The notes under the pieces were generated by a model, which saw only the letters and a program-made list of their open reading frames with translations, was not told the DNA's origin and did no database searches. From Nepenthes gracilis (Eukaryota; Streptophyta; Magnoliopsida; Caryophyllales; Nepenthaceae), in the NCBI GenBank assembly GCA_033239525.1, contig BSYO01000016.1:6211045-6275044 (forward strand): a stretch of DNA of 64,000 nt, written 5' to 3'. Positions 44,045-57,429 of this stretch are shown in pieces; the stretch's first letter is position 1, and each line of letters begins with the position of its first letter. A program made the translations under genes and the position numbers.

Positions 44045-47000
44045 ATATTTATTTCTAAAATACTACAAATATGCCACTAATCTTACTCATTTATCATTAC
44101 CAATATCAATTATAAAGATAACAAACTAATATAAGAAATGGTAATGAAGGGAAACCTAAAAAACTAAATAGTTCTTGAGCCAAATATCCAAACTTTTTAA
44201 ACCACTCAAAGTAAATGTACTAATGAAAACTAACTTACAAAATATGTGATATAGTGTGCTAAGATTTGATTGACTCATTTTTGCAAGTAAATCCTACCAA
44301 AAAATATATCAAATTTGCTCAATAATAATAAAGCCAGACACATTATAATCTTTTTGGAAACTTTGTTGTCTAGGAATATCCAATGTTAGTGGAACTCCAG
44401 CATCAAGTCACCGAGGAAATTTCAAAAGATCATGGTTGGAATAAGTGTTTGATAATAATAGAATAAATTTAAAATGAGAAAACCAAACTTTTAGATCAAA
44501 TACGATAGAAGAGTGTTTTTTTCTCCACACTTCTCTAACTCTCTTTTTCGTCAATAATATCCAAAGTGGCAACTAGGTTAAGAGAAAGATGAGTATTTAT
44601 ATATATGATTGAAAATTAGGGTTTAAAACACAGTATTGATGACAAACCCATGTTAGCATTTGAACACCAACTCAAATACTATTGTGCATGAGCATGATTT
44701 CATGCCCACTATATATAAAGGGCCAAATTGTGCACCTGTGCTTCCATGCATGAAGCCACTGAAAAGTGCACAAGTGCGACATTTGTGCTTGATTATTTTT
44801 ATCTTGGAGGAGCTTGTGTCGAGTCAAGTTTGTATATCATCAATTAATAAAAAGATTCAAATATAATTCAATTAAGATGAAATTGTCATAAAAAATTCAA
44901 TATAATAGAACTAACAATATCTCATTTGGTAATTTTGTAATAAAAATGCTTACAAGACTCAAATAAAAAGTAAGTTCTAATTACCACTATATCGAAGCTC
45001 ATAACATTACAAATACGACAAAAAATTATGTTGATGGTGTGTATCATTTGATATCTATTTCTTGATATTACAAAAAATTATACTAATTCTACTCATACAT
45101 CATTACCAATATAACCATAAATGAAGTATGGAATTAATATATGGAATGGTAGTGAAAAGAAACCTCAAGAATTAACCAGTTATTAGGCAAATTTTTTAAA
45201 ATTTTTAAGTCAGTCAAAGTAAATTTACTAACGAAAGCTCATATAAATTAGATGGTATACGCCTACTAATCCTTAACCAACTCATTTCTAACATGTAACC
45301 CTATCGAAAAACTCATCAAATTTACTCTGTAACAACAAAATATGATGATTTCTGATCTTCTCACAAGCTTTACTGTCATGGAATGTCTAATGTTACTAGA
45401 ATTATAGCATCCAAGTCACCAATGGAGCTCCGAAGGATCACTAGTTGGAAGAATGTTTGATGATGATAGAGAAATATTGGAATGAGAAAACCAAACTTTT
45501 AGATTACATATAATAAAACATGTTTTCTCTAAATTTCTTTAGCTTCTTTTTCCTTTAATAATATCCAAAGTCGTGACTAGGTTAAGAAAAAGGAAGAGTA
45601 TTTATTTGTGTGGCTAAAACATAGGGATTAGTTTGCATAATTGGCAAAAGACGCGCACTAGCATTCAAATACCAATTCGAATGCTATCATGCATGAGTCT
45701 AATTAATGCACACTCTTGCGTAGATCCCAATAGTGCACATAGGACCTTCATGCGTGGAGGCACTTCAAAGTGTGCATGTGCACCATTTATGCATGGAGCA
45801 CTATAAAGTGCATATGTGCATCTTTTGTACCCTATCATTTCTATGTTGAATAACAAAAAAACTCAAATATAACTCGTGTATAACAAAATTTTATTATAGA
45901 AATAAACCAATACAATATACCTAATAATTTATTATTTGAAAATTTCATAACAAAACCACTTACATAATTCAAATAAAAAGTAAACTCTAATCATCATTAC
46001 ATTAAAACTCATCACATTACAAATAGATAGACCGTAGAAAACTAAAAATGAAGATGATGGCATGTAGTGTTAGATTTTGTTTTTAGATACTACAAATATG
46101 TCACTAATCCATCTAATATACCATCACCAATATTAACCGTAAACAATGTGCAGAATATAAATTAATATATAAATTAGTGACTAATAAAAATCTCAACAAT
46201 AAAATGGTTCTTAAGTAAAGTTTTTTAAACTTTTTAAACCAATCAAAGTAAATCTACTAATGAAAACTAATAATCTACTAATGAAAGCTAACATACAATT
46301 TAAGTGGTATAAATTCCCTAATCTTAGCCTACTTATTCCAAACAAATCAACCCTATGAAAGAACTCATCAGATTTACTCTCTAACAACAGAATCAATGCC
46401 TTTTGGTTTTCTTACGGGCTTTACTTTATCATCTTGGAATGTCTTATACTATTAAAATTTCAATATCCAAGTCACTAACAAAATTCTAAAGAATCTGGGG
46501 TTGGAACAAGGGTTTAATAATAACAGAGAGATTTTGTGATGAGAAAATCAAGCTTTTAAATCACATACTATGAAAGAGATTTTCTCTTCCTGCTGCTACT
46601 TCACTAGTTCTCTTTTTAAGAAATAATATCCAAGGTGGTGGCTTGTTTAAGATAAAGAAGAATATTATATGTATGGTTGAAAATTAAGATTTAAAACAAA
46701 GAATTGGTGAAAGACTTACGCTGAAATTCGAATGATAGCTTGAATGCTATTGAACATGAGCATTATCAAAACACACTGAACGCATGGAGCCCAATTGTAC
46801 TTGTGCACCCTTCATGTGTAGAGCCACTATAAAATGTGCATGTGTGGCCTTCATATGTGGAGCCATCATAAAGTGTGCACGTACATCTTTTTCACTTGAT
46901 CATTTTTATCTTGGAAGAGCTTGCCTTGATTCATAACTTTATAGTGTTAATAAATAAAAAAATTCAAATATAATTTAATTAAAATAAAATTTTGTCATAC

Positions 47001-48957
47001 AAATAAGCTAACATAATAGACCTGACAATCTTTCTTTTAACAAATTTGTGACATACCCACTTATAGGACTCAAATAAAAAAGTGAGATTTAATTACTACC
47101 ATATTAGAGTTCATAACATTACAAACACACAAACTTTAGATGATTAAAAATGATGTTGATTGTGTGAAGTATTTGATATTTATTTCTAAACATAACAATA
47201 TGTGAATGATCCTACTCAAGCATTATAACTAATAACAACCATAAACAATGTGCAAAATTTAAATTAATACAAGGAATGGTGACCAAAGAAAAATTCAAGA
47301 ACAAAATAGTTATTGGATAAAATCTTCTAGAATTCTCAAATTAATCAAAATAAATCTTTTAACAAAAGTAAAATTATAGACTAGGTAGTACAAATATATT
47401 GACACTTAACTAACTTATTTTTGATAAGTGAATCCCACCAGAGAATTTATTAAATTTGCTCTCTATTAAAGAAAGAAGACATCGTCTAGTCGTCTCATAG
47501 GCTTTAATTTATTATTTTAGAATGTCTAATGTAACTAGAACTCCAATATCTAAGCCACTAATGAAATTACGAAGGATCATAGTATGAAATAAGTGTTTGA
47601 TGATTCTGACAAAGAGATACTAGGATGAGAAAACTAAACTTTTAGATCACAAACAATGCATGAGATTTTCTATATTTTCTTCACATTTCTCTAGTTTGCC
47701 TTTTCTCCAATCACATCCAAGGTGGCAACTACGCTAAGAGAAAGAAGAATATTGATATGTGCAACTAAAAATTAGGGTTTAGAACATAGAATTAGCAAAA
47801 GACTGGTGTTGGTGTTTGAACATCATCGTGCATGAGCATGATCCATGCACACTATATGTGTGTGCTATTCATGCATAGAGCCATTGTAAAGTATACATAT
47901 GTTCCCTTAATGTGAGGGGCTATTTTTAAGTGAAGAGGATGAGCTAAGGCTTAAGATCAGGCCGAAAGGTATAGTCAATAAATAACAGATAAATACGCAT
48001 ATTTTGCGCCCAATTATTTCTATCTTAGAGTAGCTTGTCTTGAGTCACATTTGTGTATTATCAATAAATAAAGATATTCAAATATAATTTGATTAGGACA
48101 AAATTTTATTATACAAATAAGCTAATATAATAAACCTAACAATATATCATTAATACTTTTATGAAAAAAATCACTTATCATACTCAAATAAATAGTAAGA
48201 TCTGATAATAATTATATTAGGGTTACAACATTACAAATTGACGAATCCTAGATGACTAAAAATGATACTGATGGAATGTAATTAATATTTATTTCTAAAT
48301 ACTACAACTATGTCACTAATTCTACTTATACATTATCTCTAATATCAACTATAAATAAAAGGCAAAAAATTAATACAAAAAATATTTACAAAGAAAATCT
48401 TAAAAACTAAATTTAGATTTTTTAAGTTAGTTAAAGTAAATCTACTAATAAAAATTTACTTATAGACTAAGTGGTACAGACATGTAAATCTTTAACCAAC
48501 TTATTTTTAACAAGTTAACTTTATTGAAGAACTCATCAAATTTATTCTTAAAAACAGAATATGCTGCTTTTCAATCTTCTTGCAAACTTTACGTTAATAT
48601 CTTGAAATTTTCAATACTATTGGAACTTTAGCATTCAAATCACCAACAAAACTCTAAAGAATCACGTGTTAGAACAAATATATGATGATAACATTGAGAT
48701 TTTGGAATGGCAAAACCAAACTTTTAGATCAGATAGAAAGAAAAAAGGTTTTCTCTTTTTTATTTTTCACACTTTTGTAGCTTTTTTTTTTTTTTGTTTA
48801 ATAATATCTAAGGTTGCTAATAGGTTAAGGAGAAAAAAGACCATTTATACGTGTAGCTAAAAGTAGGGCTTAAAATACAAAATTGACAAAAGACCTAAGT
48901 TGACATTTGAATGTTAGTTTGAACGTCATCGTGTATTAGTATGTTTCATGTTCATTG
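44045..48957. repeat. Tandem array of five 1.0-1.09-kb units
   Basis: The anchor '(a)ccaaacttttagatca' or a close variant occurs at 44,483, 45,491, about 46,548, 47,633 and 48,716, giving spacings of 1008, ~1057, ~1085 and 1083 bp. Other landmarks recur in order: 'tactacaaatatgtcactaat', 'aagtaaatctactaatgaaa', 'taatatccaaagtggcaact', a GTGCAC/ATGCAT-rich block and 'aaaagattcaaatataattc'. No conserved open frame. The fifth unit is cut at 48,957 by a gypsy insertion and resumes at 62,083. Confidence 0.85.
48953..48957. repeat. Probable target-site duplication (CATTG), left
   Basis: CATTG precedes TGTGACACATC and recurs at 62,081-62,085. There it overlaps the LTR-terminal CA, so the exact border is ambiguous by two bases (alternative: TTGTG/TTGTA). 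Confidence 0.55.
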
Positions 48958-50030
48958 TGTGACACATCATATCCCAAATCTAAAACCCGTCATTAACACT
49001 TAACAAATTATTATTAACTAACCAAACTACCATCTAATTAATAATTGGATGTAAATTTTACATCAATACCTTGATCGACCACAATTATAGAAAACAAATT
49101 ATACACATGATTCAAATATATGCCACATCATTATGGGACTCTGACACCGATCTAAACCATGATATTAGACCATACATAAGGAGTAATGTCTGTCTAATAA
49201 CCAAATCAGAGTAACAATCTGCTCAAATAAAATTCATAACCATTAGTATCTAATAATTGAACAACTAGCATCCCTAAATATTTATAAAACTATAATAACA
49301 TAGACTGTTGGATAGCCATCGTTTCATGTCTAAGAGCCACAAATATAATACCAAAATCATCGACATTTGACTTAACATTTACAATCCGTTGTCTGAATAA
49401 TATAAACATCGGTTACTATCGTCCAAAACTAAATTTAAAGCTAAATATACAATATTAAACATGTTAACTATTGTTCGAAATTGTAAATTAATATTAGAAA
49501 TCCATAATTTCTAATTTTAAATTCTTCAAATAGCTTAACCTTCAATCCTATTTATTTAGCATGTACCCGAACCTCTTATCTGAATGGGTTAGCAAAATAG
49601 AGTAAGGAGTGAGTTAAAAGCTCAATAAGATATATAATTTAACAAATGATCATATATAATTTGTATTTAAAATATATCAAAACCTATCAAAAATACAATA
49701 GATCATGATCTGATACAATGATATAAAATTTCTATAATACTTATACAGGAATTTTAAATTAATCTTTTTTAGAATTCTTTATCATATTATTATTCATTTC
49801 TTATTATCAAAATATACTAAAATCTAATTTTCTTATGAACTAAAGAATAATAGGCTTTACAGACTAAATAAGCGAATAATTAAAACTCGAGTTATATTTA
49901 TTTTCACACAACTAAAGGCTATACGTTATTATTTAAGACCCATAAGTAAGCCATTATACATATAACTCTATAAATGGGATTGAATGCTACTTCTTACCTG
50001 TTAATAATAGGTTCAAATCTCGATATACCA

Positions 50031-51012
50031 CTATAATATACTAAAGTATGTCATAATATACTACTTGCTAAATAATGAATATGATCTAATACTTACACTT
50101 AGAAAAACTCTATATTTTTTTTCATATTTTATAGTTTTTATATTCTAAAAAATAGCTCATAATTTCTTAATAAAATTATATAGTTTTTTTTATGTAATTC
50201 TATAAATTTTTAGCATGAAAATACTAAATTAACTTCCTTAATCATGCAAAACCATTCTTTAAAATTTAATGCAGCATAATTCAACAATTTAGTACAGAAT
50301 ATAGTTGCAGCCCAAAGTTTACAATAATTCATTTTATTAACAACATGCAAGGCCTTTATGTGAAATTTCAGCACATGCTAGTTGAATTTTTAGAACATAC
50401 AGGGGCTTATTTACGATGTTGAAACTTATATAAACGAAAATTAAACATGGAAGAATATTATACTTCAATTTTAATACATGCATGGTAATATATTATAAAA
50501 TTTAGCTAAATTATGTTATATACTATAATATATTAAGGTATGTCATAATATACTATCAGCTAAATAATGACTATTGTCTAATATTTATACCTAAAAAAAC
50601 TCTACACTTATTTTTCATAATTCATAATTTTCACAATCTAAAAAATAGCTCATAACTCCTTAACATAATTATGTAGTTTTTCATATAATTTTGTAAATTC
50701 TTAGTATGAAAATGCTAAATTAACTTCCTTAATCATGCATAACCATTCTTAGAAATTTAATACAGTACAATTCAGCAATTTAGTACAGAATATAGCAGGA
50801 GCACAAAGTTTACAACAATTTATTTTATTAACAACACGCAGGGCCTTTATGAAAAATTTCAGCATATGCTAGTGGAATTCTTAGAACATGCAGGGGCTTG
50901 TTTACGATGTTAAAACTTGTATAAATAAAAATTAAATATGGAAGAATATTATACTTTAATTTCAGTACATGCATGGTAATATATTGTAAAATTTAGCTAA
51001 ATTATGTTATGT
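50031..51012. repeat. 492-bp tandem duplication inside the 3' LTR of copy 2
   Basis: 'ctataatatactaaagtatg' at 50,031 recurs as 'ctataatatattaaggtatg' at 50,523. Both units end with 'catgcatggtaatatatt' and 'aaaatttagctaaattatg'. The 5' LTR at 59,980-62,082 has the segment once. Confidence 0.9.
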
Positions 51013-51478
51013 GCTTGAGTTTAAACATGAATTTCATACATTTTTACTATAAAATAAAGAGAATTATACATGCATATTAAATAATATTATCATATTTTCG
51101 ACATCATGACATACATGAATATTGAAATAAAAAATACTTAAAACGTTCAACGAAAAATAACAATAAGAAAAGAAAAGTTCAAAATATACTTGCCTTAGTT
51201 CAATTCTCGTCAAATTCTAACTTGAATTCATTTAAGTTGAGCTTCTAAGGCCTCCTCTCTCTCCTTTTCTTCGTTTCCTTCTCTCTCATCTCTCAAAAAG
51301 TTCTAAAAAAAATAACGAAAATCAGTTAGGTTCTATTATATATATTGAGTAGCACTCGAGCGTTAGTCAAACATGCGTCAAGTGCCATGCCTTAATACTG
51401 CGGCACACGAGTGTCACCTCGAGCATGTACCTATTGCCACAATGCACTCGAGCGTCCCTCAAGTGTGCATTAGGTGAG

Positions 51479-51483
51479 TACAT
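51479..51483. repeat. Target-site duplication TACAT, left
   Basis: Exact match with 53,135-53,139, directly adjacent to the TGTAAC...GTTACA LTR ends. Confidence 0.85.
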
Positions 51484-52778
51484 TGTAACAGAACAGGTCT
51501 AATATTTTGAAATCTTCTGTTAATAACATACTAAACTAATACCCCAAATTTAAAACATTAATTTTTGTAGAAAATTGGATAGAATTTTCTCTAAAAATGG
51601 ACTAAAAATTATACAAACAACCTATATAAATACCTTGCAATACATATAAACCATCACAAATCATCCACAAAATCAATATATGCCATATCATCATAGCTCC
51701 AAAATCTAAAACAACATAATATTCCTAATTACCGTATTGGATCTAAAAGAGACGTCATCTAAGAACAAACTAAAATCTAAAATCTAAAATAATGCGGAAG
51801 CATCTATAACTATATGTCGAATACGGAAGCAAAAATAATATTTCTATCACAATATAAAATGTACTACATTATCAGAATATGTAATGTTCATTCAAAAACT
51901 AATTATACATATTCAGAATTTTTCAAAGTCTCCAAAATCTTCAAAGGTCTTCAAGCCTAACATGTTATCTTTCTTCTAGTTAATCATATCTTCAGTCCCT
52001 ATTAGACTTTGACTTATCTGGAGGAAAACAAAAAGCAATGAGTGAGCTAACAGCTCAGCAAATGTACCCAAAATTACAAGAATGTATATAAATATCATAC
52101 AAACATGCACATACAAAACGACTAATAAACATAGAAGAAATTTAAGAATAAAACATGTATTCTTGGTTCTTAAAACTTGGATTGAAAATACAAATTCTTC
52201 ACTTATTTTTAGTTCTGGGTATTTATCTAAAAATAATTCAATCATAATTTCTTTTTAAATTCTTATTCTAAAATACTCAAATTTCTTAATAAATTACTGG
52301 GCCGCATAACTTGCACAAAAAATTTTGGATAAAATTTTTTAATAAGTTTAAACATTTCACTAAACAATAATTTACCTTAAATCTCAAAATTTACAATAAT
52401 TTACATCTCCATTTTTGAGCTAGGGTTTCGGGCAAAACTTTCGGACACAAATCGAACACAAAACGTAAGTCAAACAATGAAATCGAAGCCATACAACATC
52501 ATACTTAAGCATAAGCTTAAAATCTAACCATAAAATCATGAAGAACAAGCATTATTCATAACAATTATAAGAGGAGAAGGTTTTAGAGCATAAATACCAA
52601 AGTGGGAATATTAAAAAGTGATTAAAAGGGTAAATAAAGCTTGGGTTAGACTTGTCTCAGTCTAATATACTAATTTTCTTACTCTGATCGGATCGAAAAT
52701 GGTAGAGATTTCCTTTTCATTCTCTTTTCCCCTCCCTTTCTTCTCCTCTCCTCCCTCCTGCTCGCATCGCCCCCTTCT

Positions 52779-52812
<34 letters not shown>

Positions 52813-53134
52813 CTTCCCTCTTCCCCCATTTATAAACGAAACAAAGTCAATGGGAAGGTTCTAGAGCACGCATGAGCGCTCACTGAGCACTCTTTGGGCG
52901 AGCTATTCTGCTAAATGCACCTGGGTGCTGCCTCGGGTGCAGCTCGGATGCACCCATTCTATTAAATCCGCTCGAGTGACACCTCAAGCGCAACTCAGGC
53001 ACCGAGCCCTTGATGCCTAATTTCGCTTCCAAATTAAATTTTTTCTTTATTTTTCTTTAATCCATTTGTCCTAAACTTAATTATATTAACTTAATGATTA
53101 GGAATTACTATGTTTCAGAACCTGGATCGTTACA
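51484..53134 (-). mobile_element. Nested solo LTR (1651 bp) with TACAT target-site duplication
   Basis: Plus strand begins TGTAACAGAACAGG and ends CCTGGATCGTTACA. TACAT flanks both sides (51,479-51,483 and 53,135-53,139). The host LTR reads continuously when it is removed: 'acactcaagcg...' after it continues the Ser/Leu-rich GC part before it. It is a different gypsy LTR subfamily, with a CT-rich run at 52,778-52,812. Confidence 0.85.
52777..52812. repeat. (TC)n microsatellite in nested solo LTR
   Basis: CT dinucleotide run with one interruption, in a pyrimidine-rich segment. Confidence 0.92.
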
Positions 53135-53139
53135 TACAT
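53135..53139. repeat. Target-site duplication TACAT, right
   Basis: Matches 51,479-51,483. Confidence 0.85.
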
Positions 53140-53341
53140 TCTAGTAGTGTACACTCAAGCGCCAAGTAATCTGCTTTTCATGCACAAGAACACGTTGAGC
53201 GTCAGTCAGGCATCCCTCAATTCAATGTGATTCGATCTAAATTTGACATTTGACTTAATTTTTTATATTTTTTTATCTCAATTTTAATTATATCAATTTA
53301 ATTAATCAAAATTACAATAATAGTCGAACTCAGGCTTTACA

Positions 53342-53353
53342 TTCCTCCCCTCA
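53342..53353 (-). other. Polypurine tract of copy 2
   Basis: Minus-strand TGAGGGGAGGAA directly abuts the 3' LTR end TGTAAAGCC (minus strand). Confidence 0.8.
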
Positions 53354-53639
53354 TAAAAATTTCATCTTCAAAATTTTATATACCTCAACGAAGAAATAAA
53401 TGCGATCACTTCTCCCAAATCTCATTTCTCTTTCCCTCGTGGCTTCTTCAAGCCAATGATTTCTCTATAAAATCTTAACTAATAGAATCACCATTGTTCG
53501 AAATACTTGATCTCTTCTATCTAAAATCTAAACTAGTTTCTTAATATATGTTAAATCTTCGTTTATCATCGATGGTTTGTATTCAATGATGTGCATCGGA
53601 TTATATACATATTTCCATAGTATCAACACATAAAATACA

Positions 53640-53888
53640 TTATGCACATCCCCCAAATTTTGGGGATAGAGCCAAGCTGTAGGCTACTTCACCAATCTTC
53701 TCTAGAATTTTGAATAGTCCAATAAATCTCGATTTTAATTTTTCTTTAATCCCAAATCTTGAGATTCCCTTCAATGAAAATATTTTTAGAAATACGTAAT
53801 CCCCAACATCAAAACTCAGCTCCGATCTTCTTTGATCAGTAGAGCTCTTTTGCCAATTTTGCACAACTTTCAATCGATCATGAATCAA
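53640..53888 (-). pseudogene. Integrase C-terminal region, copy 2
   Basis: 82-codon frame with His-Asp-Arg-Leu-Lys-Val-Val-Gln, Phe-Asp-Val-Gly-Asp-Tyr-Val-Phe-Leu-Lys, Gly-Ile-Lys-Glu-Lys-Leu and Ile-Gly-Glu-Val-Ala-Tyr. These are the ordered blocks of the SH3-like/chromoviral C-terminus of Tekay-type integrases. The segment is unbroken here but isolated by stops. Confidence 0.8.
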
Positions 53889-54232
53889 ATGGATCTTATC
53901 AAATATCTCTTGAATGACCTCTAATCCTAAAAGTTTCCTATTTCTGACCTCTTCTTAATGAATCAAGAAACAACATTTTTTCCTATACAAAATCTCGAAT
54001 AGGGCCATACTAAACTTACTTGATAGCTGTTATTATATGCTAATTCAGCTAACACCAAAATCATCCCAACTATGTTTCAGTTCTAAAATCGAAACTCTCA
54101 ATATGTCTTCTAAAATCTAAGTTGTTCGCTCCGATTGTCCATTTTTTAAGAATGATAAGTTATACTAAATTTCATATTAATTTCTAATTCTCGATATAAA
54201 CTTTCCTAAAATTTCATGACAAACCTTAGGTC

Positions 54233-54424
54233 TCAATCAGACATAATAGAAATTGGCATACTATGTAATCTAATGACTTCATTGATCTGTAATCTTGCCA
54301 ACCGGTCTATAAAAAATTTCATCCGTACAACTATAAAATGAGCCAACTTAGTGAGTCGAACAACGATCATCCAAACAGCATCATGATTTCTCGACATCCT
54401 TGGCAATCCCATTACAAAATCCAT
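54233..54424 (-). pseudogene. Integrase catalytic core fragment, copy 2
   Basis: 63-codon frame starting Met-Asp-Phe-Val-Met-Gly-Leu-Pro, which retains the first catalytic Asp. It then has Leu-Thr-Lys-Leu-Ala-His-Phe and ends Ile-Met-Ser-Asp, retaining the second Asp. The Glu of the triad lies beyond the frame break. Confidence 0.8.
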
Positions 54425-54859
54425 CGTTATATATTTTCATTTCCAACTTGGAGTCGAAATAAGTTGCAATTGGCTAGGTGGCTTCTTGTACTTGGCTTTC
54501 AATTGTTGGCAAATTAGATACTTTCTACATAATTCGTTATTTCTCTTTTCATGTTCTACTATCAATATATCTTCTTCAAATCTTGATACATAGTGTACTT
54601 TGATTGATATGCTTTATTAATAATTTTTTCTTTCAATTTTTCAATATTCGTTATACATATCCAATCTTAAAACCTTAAAACTCTATCAGCTCTTATGATG
54701 AAATCCACTTTAGAATCTCAGTTTATTTCTCCAATAATATCCACAAAAAATAGATCATCCATTTAAGTTCTATTAATTTTCTCTAAAATTTCTGGTTGTA
54801 TTTAAAAATAGGATAATATCATCTGGTTACCTTGGGAGTGTCTCTTAATATCACATTAT

Positions 54860-55312
54860 CACATACACTCCAACATTTCTTTCTCTTTGATCCTCAAATG
54901 TACCACAAAACTAGTCATACAATGACTCAAGATATTCGTCACAACATTGACTTTTTTCAGTTGGTACTAAATCTCGTGATCATAATCATTTAGAAAATTT
55001 ATCCATCTCCTTTGTTTCATATTCAGCCCGTTCTAGGAGAATAGATATTTGAGGCTCTTGTAGTCTAAATATATAAAAAATTTCTCTCCGTATAAATAAT
55101 ATATCCAAATCTTTAAAACAAATATCACCGTTACGAACTCTAAATCATGCATTAGGTAATTCTCTTCGTGTGTTTTCAATTATCTTGACCCGTAAATTAT
55201 CACTTTCCTATATTGCATCAAAACACAACCTAATTTGGTCTTAGAAGTATCACAAAAAATCACAAATCCTCAAGATCCTTCGGGAATCATCAAGATTGAT
55301 GTGGTCATCAAT
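54860..55312 (-). pseudogene. RNase H remnant of copy 2
   Basis: Minus-strand frames collinear with copy 1 at 187-830, including an Asn-Phe-Leu-Asn-Asp-Tyr-Asp stretch near 54,990. Multiple stops. The upstream part was separated from RT by the solo LTR at 55,318-57,420. Confidence 0.65.
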
Positions 55313-55317
55313 CGGTC
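55313..55317. repeat. Target-site duplication CGGTC, left
   Basis: CGGTC here and CGGTT at 57,421-57,425 differ by one transition, which fits an aged duplication. Confidence 0.65.
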
Positions 55318-57420
55318 TATCACATCCGAAATCCCGACCCCGTAATAAACTCTTAACCAAATAATTATTAATTAACAGTTTATCCTCTAATTAACATTCA
55401 GAAATAAATTTTATGCCGATACATCAATTAACCATAATAAATAAACGTAACATCATACATAGGACCCAAAACATGTGCCATGTTTCATGTGACTCCGACA
55501 CCGACCCAACTGTAAGGTCGGACCTTACGTAAAAAGTGATATCGATCCAAATACAATTAGAGTATATAATTGCAGAAAAAACTCTACAATTGCTGTATGA
55601 TACCATAATACATCTTCGACGACATTCTAATGTTGTTTAGAATATAATGTAACAAGTTAATTACTATTCGATCACAAATCACAATCTATTAACCGTTGTC
55701 TAAAAGATCATACTACATCATACAACAATCTATAGCTATTTGAACCTATACTTATATTAACTATTGTCTGAAAACAATAATACAATGTCAAATACTGATA
55801 GAACTCTAAGCTAAACTCTTCGAATACCACCAATCTTTATTCCTATTTATCTAGTAAAAATTAGGGCATATCATTTGAGAAGGTTAGTAAAAACAGTATG
55901 AGTGAGTAAAAAATTTAACAATGTATATAATATAACAATGATCATACATATCTTAGCATTAAAAATATATCGGGAGGATCATTATATCAAATTTGAATGA
56001 TATGCCATAAAATTTTATAACAAATACATGATCAACTTATGTATAATTTTTAGATTTTTTTTTATCATATTCTTTCTTAATTTATATCATTAAATTAAGT
56101 TCAATTCTAATTTTTCATAGGAATCAAAACCAATAGACTTTACCAACTAAAAGAGCTGACAATTGAAGCTCAAGTTGTGTATACTTTCACACAACTAAAG
56201 GCCATACGCTACTATTCAAGACTAGTAGATGGACCATCATATATATAACCTTATAAACGAGGTCGAATGCCTCTTCTTATTAAGCATATTATAATATACT
56301 ACGAACTAAAATATAACCACAGTCTAATGTTTAGTTTTAGGAAAACTCTACCCTTTTCTTTATAGTTTATAATTTTCTCACTCTTGAAGAAAATGTTCAT
56401 AATTCTTAATATAATTGTAGAGTTTCTTATATAACTATGTAATCTCATATTATGAGGCACTTATACTTTCTATAAAAATTATACTATGATGAAATTTTAA
56501 CATATGAAATGCTAAATTAGCATGTAGTGCAAAAACTTTAGCAAAACACTATAAAAAATTCAACAACCTTCCATGTTTATATCAATTCATTTTATGGACA
56601 AACATATAAAGCATTTATATGAAATTTCAGCACATCAGTAAACTTTAATGAAGTTTTTAGGCATATAAGAACTTATATATGAAATTTAGGCATTGAAGAT
56701 CAATAAATCATACAATCATAACATATATGAAGAAATATTGTAGAATTTAGCACATATTTACTTGTACTTGAACTTAGGCATGAAGTTTTATACAATTTTG
56801 CTATACAATGATGAGAATTTAATATGCATACTAAATACAAATATTATATTTTAAATTCATGTAATGTATAAGTATTTGAATAAAAAAATACTCAGAGAAT
56901 TTGAAAAGATCAGCAATAATAGAAGGAGAAGCTTGGACTGCACTTCCCTTTACTTAATTCTCACCAAAAACTAGTTTGAATCAACTTAATTTTGAGTTTA
57001 TTGGCTTCCTCTCTCCTCCTCCCTCTCTTCTCTTTGTTTGCTTCTCTCTCTTCTCTCAAATTACTCTAAAAAATAATAAAAAAAAATGAGTTGGATGCCA
57101 TTTATATATAGAGTGGTATTCAAGTGGCACTCAAACACACATTAGGCGCAAAAGCTGCTGGACTACAGCGCTCAAGCGCTGCTCAGGCATGCCTCAAGGG
57201 CATAGTTACTGCCAACGAGCACTCATAAGTTGATCAAGCATCCCTCAAACGCTAACCCCATGGGTTTTGGGGCTTAAGACCAAGTTGGATCTCCATCAGG
57301 TGCTGACTCAATTTGTTTAATTTGACTCATAATTAAATTTTTCTTATCATTTAATCTTAATTTTAATTATATTAGTTTAATCAATCAAAATTATTATAAA
57401 TTAAGGACTCAGGCCTTACA
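55318..57420 (-). mobile_element. Nested solo LTR (2103 bp) in pol of copy 2
   Basis: Plus-strand head TATCACATCCGAAATCCC (family head TGTCACATCC with one change) and end GACTCAGGCCTTACA, flanked by CGGTC/CGGTT. Pol sequence matching copy 1 (about 700-770) resumes after it at 57,426. It is close in length and layout to the 5' LTR of copy 2, so it is the same or a sister family. Confidence 0.8.
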
Positions 57421-57425
57421 CGGTT
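57421..57425. repeat. Target-site duplication CGGTT, right
   Basis: Pairs with CGGTC at 55,313-55,317. Confidence 0.65.
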
Positions 57426-57429
57426 CAAC

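Larger units (their letters stand above)
48958..53341 (-). repeat. 3' LTR of copy 2, split by a solo LTR
   Basis: Plus-strand head TGTGACACATCATATCCC, end GAACTCAGGCTTTACA. About 2.73 kb once the nested solo LTR (51,484-53,134) and its duplicated target are removed. The 5' LTR is 2.10 kb. The excess is largely explained by the 492-bp internal duplication at 50,031-51,012. Confidence 0.8.
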
